DNA from: Salvia splendens
Lineage: Eukaryota; Streptophyta; Magnoliopsida; Lamiales; Lamiaceae
DNA length: 64,000 bases
NCBI RefSeq assembly: GCF_004379255.2
Contig: NC_056041.1
Location: 14,849,559-14,913,558, forward strand
Reading direction: 5' to 3'
A program made the position numbers and the translations under genes. Positions 21,448-34,004 of the stretch are shown here, piece by piece (position 1 is the first letter of the stretch; every line of letters starts with the position of its first letter). Under the pieces are notes generated by a model. That model ran no database searches and was not told the DNA's origin. It worked only from the letters and a program-made list of their open reading frames with translations.

Positions 21448-23475
21448 CCAATAATTCCACATGTTGATTTAGGTGGAACGTCTCATCCAACTCGTAGACA
21501 TGAGAAAGGCCCATTTATAAGAAGTGGTTGGGATAGGAATCACATATGATCGATCGTGTACTTTTTGTTTGTAAATGAACCAATTTTCAGATAAGAAAAC
21601 TCTATATATAAATAATTAATAATGCCCATAATTTGGGATTGGGATCCTCATATTATTCCAAACACGAAGTTAAAATAAATAGCCAATACGTGTCCTATTC
21701 TGGATGGCGAATAATAAATTCATTTAACTTCCTCTTTTAATGGATAAATACTGATGTGGAACTTTGATGTGCCAACCCTTTTCTCTCTTAATTTTAAGGG
21801 ATAATTGACTTTCATTACTTTTTTTTTAAAATTATTGGGTTAAAAATCTTCACGAAAAAGTAAGTTTTCAGAGTATAAGATAACATGATGTTAAAATGTA
21901 CTCCTATTAACATGTGCATCGATAAATAGTACTAGTAATATTTTTATGCTTATAATAAATTAAATGCTACCAAATATTCAAATTGCTCCAGCTAAATAAT
22001 TGATAATATCATTATTAGATCGGGGATCTTATCCCTACACTTCAACTGAGTGTTTCTGCAATGCGATAGAATTAAATATCACAACTAGGATCTTCCCATA
22101 AACTAGACTACGATTTATGTAAAATTATTATTTAAATAAGATCCAAAATGTTAGGTCTTATTTTAAGAGGAAAATGTTGTCGATTGATTAAATTACAATT
22201 GCAAAAACAAAAATACAGGAGGGTTCTCCCAAAGAAAATTTAAAAATGTTGTCGAGTTTATAATATCATTTGTTAAACAAGTTAAATGAATGTATAAACT
22301 CTATAAAACATCTTAATTTATAGTTTGCGCAAGCACACTCTAATACACCCACTTGAAATACTCCAAATAATTGCAACCCCCAAATTGTCGCTTTCCTATT
22401 CAACTAGCTCCAAGAATAAATACATCATCTAAAATAGAATAACTAAATTATTTGATTATTTGAGCATACCTAAAAACAGTCCACTCACCACTGTCCTTCA
22501 GTGGGACTTGCTGATATATACTTGTTAGGTAAGGATGAATTATTTGATTTTGTTTTTCAATTTTGTTTGTATAAAATATGCAATTATTAATATATACTAT
22601 AATTAATACACACACCATATCGTATCTTCCATGCCATATGATTGTGTGTGGGTTATATATAATAGGAGTATGTTTACATTCAAACAAGAGCATAATATAT
22701 TCTCCTTAATTTGTTTTGACATATATATAGGTGTTTTGTTTTGTTTTGTTTTGTTTTTCTGATATCATATTTGCAGTGTATTTGACCATAGAATTTAGAG
22801 GGGTGCTATATATTTTTTATTTGACCTTTTGAAGGTATACCAATTATCATTATATGGATCTATTTTTCATGAGGTCTAGTCAAACGACACAAGAGTAATA
22901 AAGAAACTTTTACTTTAATGGATAGCTGCATGAATTAGGAATATTTTATTATTCCCTTTCTCACCGAGGCATACAAATGTATGACTAGTTGTGCTCAATC
23001 ATAGAGTGAGTGAAAAAAGAGCGAACTTAAAAAAAGAAAAAGAAAAAGAAAAAAAGAAGAAGCTCTTAATGTTATTGCTTATGGTAGTTATTTTGGTTCA
23101 TTAGGTACCTTGCTTGTGAAGTTCTTGTATAATGATTTACTTTAATTGCTTGCGGTTTTCTTTTTTTCTTCTATTACATTTTTGGATGTTAATTTCTCCT
23201 CTCTTTGTATTATTGATTTGTTTGTCGTGACTAGTTTTATGGGTAAGCTTTTGGTTTGCGTTCAACCTTTGCTTTGGTTGGGCTAGTGTGATTGTTTTGT
23301 TCTTTATTTTGTCTATGCTATCGTCCTTAATTAGGATGGTTAATTTGGTTAGAGTACGATGGTTTGTACTCTACTTGGCTCGCTAATTTCTATGACTTCG
23401 AGTTTGTTTTGTTTAAAAACAAAAAAAACATTGTAAATGACTTATAACTCACATTAATTTAACAAGTTACACTAT
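21448..23475. other. Long AT-rich non-coding spacer
   Basis: There is no convincing gene. It contains a ttttg run near 22733-22757 and an aaaaag run near 23031-23056. The pyrimidine-rich stretch 23130-23440 resembles decayed retroelement 3' sequence but gave no identifiable protein. Confidence 0.5.
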
Positions 23476-23480
23476 ACTAC

Positions 23481-23813
23481 TGATAGGGACCTGATATTCT
23501 ATTTTATTCCGGAAGGGAGCTGATATTCTCTTCATATATTTATTTAGTTTATTTATGTTTCAGTATTATTTAGTTATTATGATTTTATTTACTTTGCCTA
23601 GTAGTTAGGATTTGATTTGCTTTGATTTACTTTCCTAGTTTATAGGAGATCTTTTTGTACCACACATATTATTAAGCAGAATGAAGAATTAAATTATTAA
23701 TCTCATCCTCTCTTCTGGCGTGAAAATGCCCCCTAGAACCTCAACTAGGGTTGTTCTCTTTTTCTCTGTACAAATTCACTCAAATAATTCCTCCGATAGG
23801 CTAAACCCTATCA
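23481..23813. mobile_element. Solo LTR with 5-bp target duplication
   Basis: A 333-bp unit starts TGATAGGG and ends CCCTATCA (inverted 8-bp tips, TG...CA). It is flanked by ACTAC on both sides (23476-23480 and 23814-23818). No primer-binding site, polypurine tract or internal domain adjoins it, so it is a solo LTR left by recombination between two LTRs. The superfamily (Copia or Gypsy) cannot be told. Confidence 0.85.
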
Positions 23814-24059
23814 ACTACTCACTCCATTCCAGCATATAAAACTTCTATTGCATATTTGGCTGTCTCGTACTAGTAATTTTACTTTTACACTTAATAAAAT
23901 TTTATTATTTATAAATATGACATTATACTAATTATAATTGTTATAGTTAATATCCTAAAAATAAAATACATAATTACAACTTAAAATCCTAAAAAAATTA
24001 CAACTTAAAATCCTAAAAAAAAATACATAATTAAATTCGTGAAAAAATAAATAAAAAAT

Positions 24060-25644
24060 ACAATTTTATAGAAATTATAAAAACTACTCTGCCGGCGAAT
24101 CATCCCTTGAAGGCGGTGGCGGTGCACTCAAGCTACCTGGAGGCGGAATATCAATTTGTCTTGCCATATACTCAATTCCGGCAAGATGTGCTTGATATTG
24201 TGGAGGCGTCATGCGGGAAGTGTCCGCCATCGTGGCGGTCAAGTACATGGAAAATAGGGTGTTCGAGCCCGAGCCCGCCTGGCTTGATTCGCCTCGGCCC
24301 CTCCTCCCTCTAGCCGCCTTCGCCACCTTGGTCCCTTGCAGCCGACGGCGCCCACGGGAGGACCCCCCCTGCATCGGTGGCTGTGCCCTCAACCTCCTGT
24401 GAGTCAAACTCTTGTGCGGCGCAGCCTGAACCGCCCTCACTAGACGAGTATTGGCCACTCGCCGTGTGCTTCGTGCGTTTCGAGGTCGAGCTTGTGCTGG
24501 ACTGGACACCGCCAGCCCACTTTTCCTTGTCTCTGACCACCTCCCAAACATCGACATGTTTGAATTCTTTGTCGTTGTCGCCAAAAAAGACTCGCAAAGC
24601 CGCTCTCAGAATGTCGGTTCCACTGGCTCCGCTTTGGTAATTCGCCCCTTCATTCTTGTAGATCCCACAAAAAGTTTTGACTTCTCTATCGACTCGGTCA
24701 AAATGACTGCGGAGCATCTTCAATGTGCGGCGGCGGGACCCCTTTGGCTTAATCTCGTTGTAGGCGTCGGTGACCTTGTCCCAAAAACACTTCCGGGTTT
24801 GTTGATTCCCGACGATGGGATCGTACGAGACGCTGACCTAGGCGTTGTACAGAGCCATCGTGTCCTTGCGGCTGTATGGACGACGACTTACATCCTCCTC
24901 TTCCTCCACGGCGTCGAATGCGCGAGCCCTGGAGCTTCCACCGCCTCGTCCTCCTTCTGGATTGGGTTCATCCGGATAATCCTCCCTAATTTGGGATAAA
25001 CCCTGCGAATACCTCGGGGAGGAGGGACGAGCGTATGCATCCGCATCAAAATGGGGTGGTTGGTACACTGCCGCCGTCGACGAGCCTTGGGTGCCCGGCG
25101 TCGACGAACCGGAACCACCCAAGACATTGTACATGCCCCCCAGTCGCCAAACGCGTTTATGTCAAAGCTGCCGGAGCCGCCAGAGTTTCCGTCGCCGAAC
25201 ATTTTGTGATGAAAATTGGAGAGGTGAGATGAAAATTGGAGAGGAAATGAAGATGATTTGAGAAGAGTAGATGTGTGTTTGTGTGTATAATGAGGACGGA
25301 AGAGGAGTATTTATAGAATAAAAAAAGAAAAAAAAAATAACCGTTGAACGGTCATATGACCGTTTTTTAATTTAATTTTATTTTATTTTATTTTTTGTTT
25401 ATTAAAATAAATTTTTTTTAAATTATTTATTGCGTCAGCGTGACGACGCCCACTCGCGGGCCGGCGAGTGGGCGTCACGCCTAGCGCCAGTGCGCGCTAC
25501 GTGGCGAGCTGGCGCGCCAACCGTCTCGCTGGGACAACACGCTCGCCGAGACCGGGATGAGACCCGGGGCTGCAACGCCGTCTCGATGCCGTCTCGTCTC
25601 GCTGAGACGAGATAGAGATGACGACGAGACGCGTAGCGGGTGGC
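24060..25644 (-). mobile_element. PIF/Harbinger-type element D carrying only the Myb/SANT-like ORF
   Basis: Read on the minus strand, the 5' end near 25644 (GCCACCCGCTACGCGTCTCG) and the following 200 bp match the 5' ends of copies E, F and H. This includes the 13-bp palindrome at 25445-25476, the gctgacgcaataaat block and a TATA box at about 25305. The 3' end (low coordinates) has been lost or overwritten. A degraded Stowaway-like tip (ctcactccattcc) lies at about 23818, so the lower boundary given is only where homology with E fades. Confidence 0.65.
24084..25202 (-). pseudogene. Harbinger ORF1-type Myb/SANT-like protein, frame-broken (element D)
   Basis: This is the accessory DNA-binding protein of PIF/Harbinger elements, the plant type often mislabelled 'glutathione S-transferase T3-like' and carrying a NAM-associated C-terminal region. 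It starts MFGDGNSGGSGSFDINAFGD at 25202. A frameshift near 25130 leads to MYNVLGGSGSSTPGTQ and an acidic linker. The Myb/trihelix part (VSYDPIVGNQQ, KCFW, KMLRSHFDRVDREV) follows, with a TAG in place of the expected Trp codon at 24838. Then come DILRAALRVFF and SKRTKHTASGQYSS. Another frameshift near 24370 leads to the Lys/Arg-rich GTKVAKAARGRRGRGESSQ and LTATMADTSRM end. It cannot be translated whole. Confidence 0.8.
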
Positions 25645-25655
25645 TGTAGATTAGG

Positions 25656-26248
25656 AGATCAGATGGTTGATATAATGCGTGGATTATATTTTAAATTTAA
25701 ATAATTATTAAATAAATTAAATGGTATTAATGTCAGTTCTCTTATTAAATTTAAATTTACGCAACTCTCTCGATTTAAATTATTTTTGCAAAAAATATAA
25801 CAAATTAAAGGTAATTTTATAAGAATTCTAACGAGATCTCAATATCATATGTTCCGACGACGTTCGGATAATGAAATTTGATGATTTTTATTTCAGTTTT
25901 CGTATATGTTGATAAGCAGATTTTTTATCAACAAATACATCAAAAAATTTCAACATTATGCAGGTAAAATCTCAATATAATGCATGTAAAATCTCAATAA
26001 AATTGTGTTGATATTTTCGTGTATTTGTGTTGAAATACCCATGCCATTGTATTGATATTTGCAATACACTATGTTGATATAAAAAAATACGAAAATTATG
26101 ATATGATAACAGAATGACGGTCTTACCATTTTGTTGATATTTTGTCTACTATTTATTGAAATTCGCAAGATTTAATCTCATCCACTTATTTTAAAATCTA
26201 ATGGTGGAGATTTGATCTTGATTTTGGATTATGATGCTATAAGCAATA
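25656..26248. other. AT-rich spacer, no gene seen
   Basis: Short repeated words (aaatctcaatataatgcatg, gttgatattt) occur between 25960 and 26150, but there is no open frame of interest and no recognisable element. Confidence 0.6.
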
Positions 26249-26251
26249 TAA

Positions 26252-26637
26252 GAGCATCCCCAATGGGACGGATGTCCCGACGGACATCCCGACGGACTTC
26301 TCAAAAACACCTCCTGCCACGTCATAAGGACATCCCACTGCACTGCCACGTCATAAGGACATCCCACTACACAATGACGGACATCCCCAAGGACATCCCG
26401 ACGGACATCCACAAAAAACAATAAAAAATCGGGACGTCCGTCGGGACGTCTGTCGTGTCAACGCAATGACGGACGTTCAGACAGACATCCCGACGAACGT
26501 CCCGGAAAGCCGTGGAACTCCGGTGTCCGCAGCGGACGCTCGTATCCGTATGCATGCTGCCTAATGGCGGACGTCCCGCGCGGTCGTCCGGCACTTCGGT
26601 TCGACGTCCGCCGGGACATCCTCCATTGTAGATGCTC
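26252..26637. mobile_element. PIF/Harbinger MITE C (386 bp), TAA target duplication
   Basis: Ends GAGCATCCCCAATGGGAC and, inverted, GAGCATCTACAATGGAGG are flanked by TAA (26249-26251 and 26638-26640). The left third is the reverse complement of element A's 3' end (tgccacgtcataaggacatc twice). The right part is the reverse complement of A's 5' end. It is therefore a MITE of the A family, inserted in the opposite orientation, with the whole transposase deleted. Confidence 0.92.
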
Positions 26638-26640
26638 TAA

Positions 26641-27589
26641 GATGACCCTGTCGGTGAAAATAGCACATATATTAATTATATAAAAATGATTAATTAAATA
26701 AATCATGGGATATAAACAACTGTGATATAGAAATATTTCTCCTAGAAATTAGAATAGACAAGTCATGGAATGACAACCATGCAAATAAGTGTACTAGTAA
26801 TAAAAATGGCCTACCCCAAGTCCATATACACAACAGCACTAAGGACAACATTATTGATTGTATTTTCCATCAAATGCAAATATCGAATAATTATTTACAC
26901 CATAAATATGCATCACAGCCAATTATAACCGATTAAAAGTCAAATAGAGTACACTAAATGTGAATTTTCTTTTTATATTTTACAAAATGATGTGCGAGAC
27001 TTTTTCAATGCATTACATCCCTTTAAATTTTAGGTCCTAATTAAATTATCACTTGTGCAATGAATCGCCAATTTTTCTTCACTATGATTTTTATACATCA
27101 ATTATCAACTTTAGTTTTTAATTTATGTAATCTTAAGCCAAAATCGAAACATGAACTTGTCAAACAGGATCAAATGATTTTATATAAGAATCCGACTTCA
27201 CATAAAAATTTAATGATTGGTCACAACTCACAATCTAATCACAAAGTTATTTGATTTAATTTGTATACTAGCATAAAAACAAGAAAGAAGACCCTTGAAA
27301 TTGACTCAACATTTCCTCCACGCAGAGAAAGAAGCAAATCATATCCTATTGCCAATATAACTCAAAATTCTGCCATCATATTCATATCAGAAAATGAAAA
27401 TGACTACTCATTTTATTTTCTGATTTTTGTGTGAAAAAATTTAACCATTTAATGCGCGTTACTCCATCTCTGATTCTCTTCCCATTTCAGTGTTTGCATT
27501 TTATTTATTTAGGGGTATCATATATAGGTGAGTTTTTTAGTATTGAAATTGTTATTGATATTTTTATTGTAAATCAAATGCTCCATACA
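26641..27589. other. Intergenic spacer, no gene seen
   Basis: AT-rich with only short random ORFs. The right side runs into the left tip of the hAT remnant. Confidence 0.6.
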
Positions 27590-28776
27590 CAGGGGCGGAG
27601 GGAGGGTGGGGCTGGTCCCCCCACTAATTCTTAAAAAACTTAGGGGTATTTTAGTAATTTCACAATAATTATAATTTATAATAAATATAATATTAGAGAT
27701 AGGTTTCAGCAAAATATATATGAATCGTGCCTCTTAATTTAGCGTATTCATTCTGTCGTTCCAATCCAAGTCTGAATTTAGCGTATTCATTCTGCCGTTC
27801 CAAGTCTGAAATCTGGTAAACTAGAACTAGGTATATTCAAAACTCAAATATAATTCAATTAATTTTTCTACATAGGTTGTTTTTTTGTTTGGCTGCAATA
27901 ATAGTTCAAAGGGGGAGAAAGAAGATAGCTTTTGAGTTTGTCTTTGTGTTACATCTTATGAAGCAAATCTTGGGAATCACACATGAACTCTCCCAAGTGC
28001 TACAAAAGAAAGATCAAGACATTGTTAATGCGATGAATCTTGTCAATGTAGCAAAATCACGTCTGCAAATAATGAGGGAAAAGATTGGGATGTATTGCTT
28101 GCTGATGTTTCTAAGTTTTGTAGCAAATATGAACTGGATGTGCTTGACATGGAAGATGAGTTTGTAGCTCGAAAAAAAGGAAGACGTAAAGCTGAGAAAA
28201 TGAAGAATCTCCACTATTATCGAGTTGAGCTCTTTTGTTCTGTTATTGACTTGCAAGCTCAAGAGTTGAATCCACGTTTTGATGAAGTCAACACAGACTT
28301 AGTTTTATGCATGTCATGTTTTGATCCTAGGGATTTATTTTCTGCATTTGATTTGGAGAAGCTGCTTCGTCTTGCACGGTATTATCCTTCTGAATTTTCT
28401 GAAGTTGTTTTGTCTGAGCTTAAAAGTCAACTTGAGAACTTTATTTTCGATGTGCGCATAGATGAAAAGTTTTCACAAATATCAGGAATCAGTGGTCTTG
28501 CTCAAAAGATGGTTTCTACAAGGAAACATGAAGTTTTTCCAATGGTTTATTCATTAGTTAAGTTGTCATTGATCTTACCAGTTGTCACTGCATTAGTAGA
28601 AAGAGCCTTTTCAGCAATGAAGATCATCAAGACTTCTCTACGTAATAGCATGTGAGACCAACTATTGAATGATTGCTTAGTTCCTTACATCGAAAATGAT
28701 GTGTTTGTTAAAGTTACCAATGAAACTATTATGCAGCGGTTTCAGAAGATGAAGAATAGAAGACAAATGTTATGAT
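27590..28776 (+). mobile_element. Decayed hAT transposon remnant
   Basis: The left tip CAGGGGCGGAGGGAGGG at 27590 is the usual start of plant hAT elements of the ZMYM1-like group. A broken transposase C-terminus follows. No matching CCGCCCCTG tip was found within 1 kb downstream, so the right end is missing or far diverged; the end coordinate is that of the coding remnant. A small tandem repeat (gcgtattcattctg.cgttcc twice) lies at 27740-27810. Confidence 0.65.
27877..28775 (+). pseudogene. hAT transposase (ZMYM1-like, dimerisation end) pseudogene
   Basis: The upstream frame LQILGI..ELSQVLQKKDQDIVNAMNLV..AKSRLQ shifts frame near 28085 into WDVLLADVSKFCSKYEL. It continues FCSVIDLQAQELNPRFDEVN, FDPRDLFSAFDLEKLLRLAR and the hAT dimerisation signature LPVVTALVERAFSAMKIIKT. 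A TGA after SLRNSM (28653-28655) interrupts it, and the frame then goes on DQLLNDCLVPYIENDVF to a natural stop. The N-terminal zinc-finger and most of the catalytic core are missing. Confidence 0.85.
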
Positions 28777-30537
28777 GTGATTGCATTTGACTTTTACATT
28801 TTGAACCTTATAATTTAATTTATGTAATTTTTTTTGAAGTTTAATTTTGGACCAGGTGGATATATTTTAGATAAATTTCGATATTGGGATCCCTGTAGGC
28901 TGTATTTTCTTGTTACTTTAATAAAAATAATGAGAAAATTTTATCGAAAATCTCAACCAAATATAGTTGTGCGACAGCTTGAACACAATGAATGGGCTAG
29001 GATAGGACGATATTGTATTTTTGCAAAAGTTTGTGTATTTGCCAGCCGCATAGATTTCCTAAACTGGCACACAAACAAAAAACAACGTTAATTAAGAATA
29101 AAAATTAAAGAACCAAAATATCTAATCTCCAATATTAACTCCTCATAACTTCACTTATAATTTAAGAGTGATGCTAAATAACCATAATGTGGCCGGCCAT
29201 AAAGAGTTAATTTAGTCCATTTACATGTATAAAAAAATTAGAATTACCGATATAAACTTATATGTGTGTGAATGGACTTGTGAGTTGATACTTATCTTTG
29301 AATTCCATACGTAAAACACATTAATATCACGAATTACTGTATACGTTGAGCAACAATCAAGAAATGACAGTAGTAATAAGTTGAGCAAAAACTACGAAAG
29401 AGCAAAACTAACATGTTGAGCAACATATAATGACGATGATATAAAAGTAAAATCAAGTAGTATTAAATCAAAAATTTGAAAAAAAAATAATTTTTTTATT
29501 ATTTAATTAATTTATGGCTGACCATAATGTGGCCGTATAGCATTATTCATAATTTAATGGTTATTGCTAAAAAAGAGTTCAAAGTGGAAAGTGAGATAAT
29601 GAAATACTAGTACTATACTTTAGCACGATGTTGTCAAAGTTCCTTTTTCATCTAAACCAAAAATGCATAAACTTACAACAATAGTGAATATATATAGATT
29701 CACAAAAACAACTAATCAATTATCTGTTAAGTAGTACAAAATAAAAACAAACCAAAACCAAAGCCAGATTAAAAAAATGCTCTACATTATCACATTTATG
29801 TTTCTAGTCGATTCATGTCCTATAAAGAGAGATTTGTAAATCTAAAAATACAAAAAAAAAATGAAATCAAGGGAGAAATGATGGAATATTTGATTCACAT
29901 CAATAAATCACAATACTATACTCATTATTTTAATAAGACGATACATTCATTGTAGACTATGGTAAGTTGACAAAATATTATTAATAGAAATGCAAAAGGA
30001 TCCTAATGCGATCGGCTTTGCTGAAAAATGTCCAAACACAAATAGATGAGTTTTGACTTGTGGGGCGTACTATTTTTTTCTTTTCACACTCTAATTCAAT
30101 TTTCTATTTTCATCTCACTTTATTCAATAAGTTGCCCCACATTTTCTTATGGGCAATTTTGCATTTCCAACGATGTGTGTGAATACTGCCATAAATACAA
30201 CATTGTAAACTTTTTGTGTGCGTTTATATTATTTTTAAATTGAATGATAAATTATGTGTCAAACTGAATATCAGTATAAACAATGTCAAAGAGAAAATAT
30301 CAAGTTTGTTGTACTTTTCTCTCCGAATAATTAATGCGTTAGTAGACTCAATATAAGGATCTCAATTTTGTGCAAGTCATAATATCCCATGCTTGACTTT
30401 GATGTATGTTTCATATCTCATTTGCAATTTTATTCACTTAATATAAAATCAGAAGTTCATATAGGTATATATATAGTCAAAACAGTAATATTATAGTTTT
30501 AATAAAAATATGAATTGAGGAAATTTCATTAAAATCA
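28776..30537. other. Intergenic spacer with a possible small inverted-repeat element
   Basis: No gene. Around 29168-29205 the words aaccataatgtggcc and ggccataaa, and around 29510-29550 gaccataatgtggcc and gcattattc, suggest a MITE of about 380 bp with rearranged ends. The evidence is weak and no target duplication was found. Confidence 0.35.
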
Positions 30538-31066
30538 GCTAAAACTCTTAAAATCTTGTCCCATATCGACTTGGTGATGATCATAGTTCCTCCATATAAG
30601 TATAGATAACACTTCCTTTATAAGACCTTTTAAGGGGTGAGTGACTCATTTTTAATATGGTATCAGAGCAAACCCAAGTCGATGATAGATTTTATCTCTT
30701 TATCTTTTCTCTTGCTTACCCTCATGATGGAACTCCGATGTGTAATTCCGGCCCACACGTGAGGGGGCGTGTTAAAACTCTTAAAATGTTGTCCCACATT
30801 GACTTGGTAATGATCCTAGCTCATTTCTAATATGGTATATCAGAGCAGACCAAGTCGATGATAGATTTTATCTCTTTATCTTTTCTCTTACTTACCCACG
30901 TGGTGGAACTCCGATATATCATTTCGGCCCACACGTGAGGAGACGTGTTAAAATTCTTAAACTGTTGTCCCACGTTGACTTAGTGATGACCCTGGGTTCT
31001 TTATATAAGTATGGATAATCATCCCCTTTATAAGGCCTTGTAAGGGTGAGTGGTCTATTACTAATA
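30538..31066 (+). mobile_element. TRIM-type LTR retrotransposon with three LTRs and two internal segments
   Basis: Three related LTR segments (about 30538-30655, 30770-30830 shortened, 30946-31066) share ttaaaactcttaaaat.ttgtccca..tgacttggtgatgat, and the outer two share ttataaggccttttaagg.tgagtg. After LTR1 and LTR2 come primer-binding sites TGGTATCAGAGC (30658) and TGGTATATCAGAGC (30833), complementary to initiator methionine tRNA. Each is followed by the same internal segment (aagtcgatgatagattttat to cccacacgtgaggg). It has no coding capacity and is about 530 bp in total. The LTR-internal-LTR-internal-LTR order fits recombination between TRIM copies. Confidence 0.8.
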
Positions 31067-33000
31067 AAATCCATTTTACTGTATTAGACAACACTTAACC
31101 AAATAACTCGTACAAATATATTATTTCAATTGCTATAACTGATCAAACAAATATGTAATCGTCGATCACCAATAATTATCAACACATCATATACTTGAAT
31201 TAAACATAGTCTAAAGGTAAGTTTTAAATGCTTGATATAATTGGCGACTCATCCAGTGACAATGCAGTTTATTATGAATGCATATAATACTAATTTAATT
31301 TGACTGCTTGACCAATGTCGACATGACAATATTACGCAACAGAGAGTGTAATTTGTATTTTGATTCCACACGTACGTAGGTTGTACTTGTAGTTAAATTA
31401 GTTGAAAATTACTAAATTGAAGCTATCAATTAATTAAATCAAATCAAGTTTAATGAAGTACTATTACAAAGGGTATCACAAACATGCCGAGATTATGCCT
31501 TAAAGTTGAAATCGATTTCATTGTACCTTAACTTATCTGTGGAATTTCATTTATCCCACAACAACAATCCCCCTCAACATATTTTCTTAAACAAGATTGA
31601 CCACAAAAATTTGCAACAAGCCTAAACGACTCTACTTTATTAATCTATTGACGTGACTAATTAACAGTTAACAAAGAAGAAGTGACATTGGCTGTGGGGA
31701 CATAATAGAGATGAATAATGAGAGAGAAATAATTAATGATAAGTGAGAAAGACTTCAATACATATAGTAGATGTTGTGTAAATAATATCGATGTCAAAAG
31801 AATCGAAACCGTAAGATAAGAGATGGTGATACCGTCATTATTAAGTTGTGATAGCAGATGCGTTACCAAGAATTTATTTGAAAAGGGGCAAAAATATAGT
31901 AGGTAATAAAAAATTATGGGTGAGGAAGGGTGGGGGCAATTGCTTTAGCCGCTCATAAGTTGGCTCGCTACTGTGTGATAAAAAATATAATAAAAGAGAT
32001 ACATATAAAAAAAGTGATAGGAAAATAAATTGAAATTGATTGAAACAATGAGAAGGCAACAAATACGATAAAGGTATCGTAAAATTGAGACGAAACATAT
32101 AGAAATTTAGGCATTCAAATTAATTCTTCGTGGAGAGGGGAAAACATAATCAAAAGTGAGGCAAAACCATGATAAATATAAAAACATTAAATTCATTAAT
32201 AAATAATATTTCAAAACAAAATAAAAAATGCCGGGATCATGGCGCAATCTTCCTTAGTGGCAATAAGCATATACTCATTTTTAAAAATTAACTATCAATG
32301 TATTTCTAATAGGTTGTTTAAAATATTATTATTCGAATAACCACGTATTACATCAATATTATTTCTGAGGAATAATTTACACAGCTTGCTATGAATTACA
32401 CAGCTATGAATAATTTTTAATTTTAATTTTCTTTTGGCTGTTTATTTTTGCGATCACTTAGACTTTGTAGCTACTTTATTTTTAATATGTGGACTTCAGC
32501 TCACAGTTCTTAGTTTGACCTTTATTATTCAGGAAATAAATTTTTTTACTATCCGGACCACAAACTAATATAGCCACCTATTTGTTACACTAAAACATAA
32601 ATTAAGTACTTCATATAATTTGGGTGGCAATTAGTACTGACTGCACATGAATGAGAATTAATATGATTGAGGATTTCATGAATTTGTTATAAATACATCA
32701 CCCAAAATATAAAGTTTAGTAGTAGTAATTTTCAATAATTTTGAATATAAATAGTTAGATCAAAACAAGCAACCAATAGCTGAATTGATACCCACGCGTC
32801 ACCACAAGAGCTCATAACATGGAAAATCCATGCAATTTCCGACCTCATCAGATCTTTATCGCCACTTCATTGACTCTCCCCTCTCCAAAAAACAATTTTC
32901 TAACCATTCTTCTCACTCTAAAATTAATTATATATAGATTTTCAATTTCCCCTAATTTTTGCATATCGTTGTTTCTCTCCTGCGTATTGTTTCTCTCTCT
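31067..33000. other. Intergenic spacer upstream of the PP2C gene
   Basis: AT-rich, with short ORFs lacking recognisable domains. No repeat with clear ends was seen. The rightmost few hundred bases should contain the PP2C promoter. Confidence 0.6.
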
Positions 33001-34004
33001 AGATTTACATTATTTTAGCTCTCTCTCTAGATCTTCGCTATTTGGAAGAGACAGAGTGAGTGGTGCCCGAAACTGGTCCTCTGCTTTGCTGGCTTAAAGC
33101 TCTCCGTTGTTGGTTTCTAATGGGGTTTGTCTGATGAGATAGACCAGAGTTCAGTTACCCCCAATCAACGCACCATAATATTAATAGTAACACCACTTTC
33201 TCTTCTCCTCTCTCTCTACTGCTTCAATTTCGTAATTCATCTCACTTACCTTTCTATCTCTTTATTGTTTTCATTTTCACTCGCAGTCTATCATATCATC
33301 ATAATCGAATTGCCGCGAGGGATAAGACTAAAAGGAACAAAAAATCCTTTGAGGAGAAAGTTCGTTTTGAAAATTTCCTAATTTCCCCCTTTTTGAGTTG
33401 ACGGACCCACAGATCTACGCCGTTTTTTCACTTTCAGATCTTCGTTCCCGTTCAATCAGCTCTGAAGGTAACTTCCGTAGTAAGCTGTGTTTGTTAATTT
33501 CGGTACTGGAGCTGAATTTGCTGAGGGTTTTTGTTTTTGCGAATTTAGTAAATTAGGGCGTTTGTATCATAGCTATATTTGGTTTAGCAGTATTAGTTTC
33601 TGTTTTTTTGGGATTTGGACCTTCCAGAATGTGAACTAGCTGACCAAATAACTTTCCGAAGAAAAAGCGAATTTTGATTTTTCCAAAGCCGATTATTCAA
33701 TGGTGTTGAATTTTCTTGATGTTGTTTGCGGCGTTAGTGGTAATAGATTTTTCCTTGCCCACACGTGAAAATTTCTACTCCATTAATAAGTAAACGCTGC
33801 TTGATATCATGGGACAGCTTTGAACTCTAAATTTTGATATTTTTGTGGGTTTTGCTTTCAGACTTCCAGCTTGCATCTCTGCTTCGTGGAGGAGGATTGA
33901 TATAATATAAGTTCATAATTGGGTTTAATTTAGGTAAGAGAGGTTGGTTTTAGGAGGTTGGTGAATGCGAATAATTTGGAGGGTGGTCTGGATGAGATGA
34001 GGGG
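33001..34004 (+). promoter_or_regulatory. PP2C 5' leader with leader intron and short upstream ORFs
   Basis: CT-rich sequence typical of plant 5' UTRs runs to about 33468, where GAAG|GTAACT is a good donor. A good acceptor TTTCAG lies at 33861, implying a leader intron of about 390 bp. Very short upstream ORFs (ATG GGG TTT GTC TGA near 33120 and ATG AGA TAG just after) precede the intron. The transcription start was not determined. Confidence 0.5.

Noticed and set aside
25430..25615. Open frames across the GC-rich end of element D (also at 37439-37822 and 50916-51156)
   Set aside because: All three lie in the same subterminal transposon DNA and arise from its GC-rich palindromic composition; they are not conserved as protein.
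28834..29091. 85-codon plus-strand ORF after the hAT remnant
   Set aside because: No recognisable domain, and it does not continue the hAT dimerisation region, which ends at 28775.
30658..30669. TGGTATCAGAGC as part of a tRNA gene
   Set aside because: It is complementary to the 3' end of initiator tRNA and stands just after an LTR, so it is a primer-binding site; no tRNA arms surround it.
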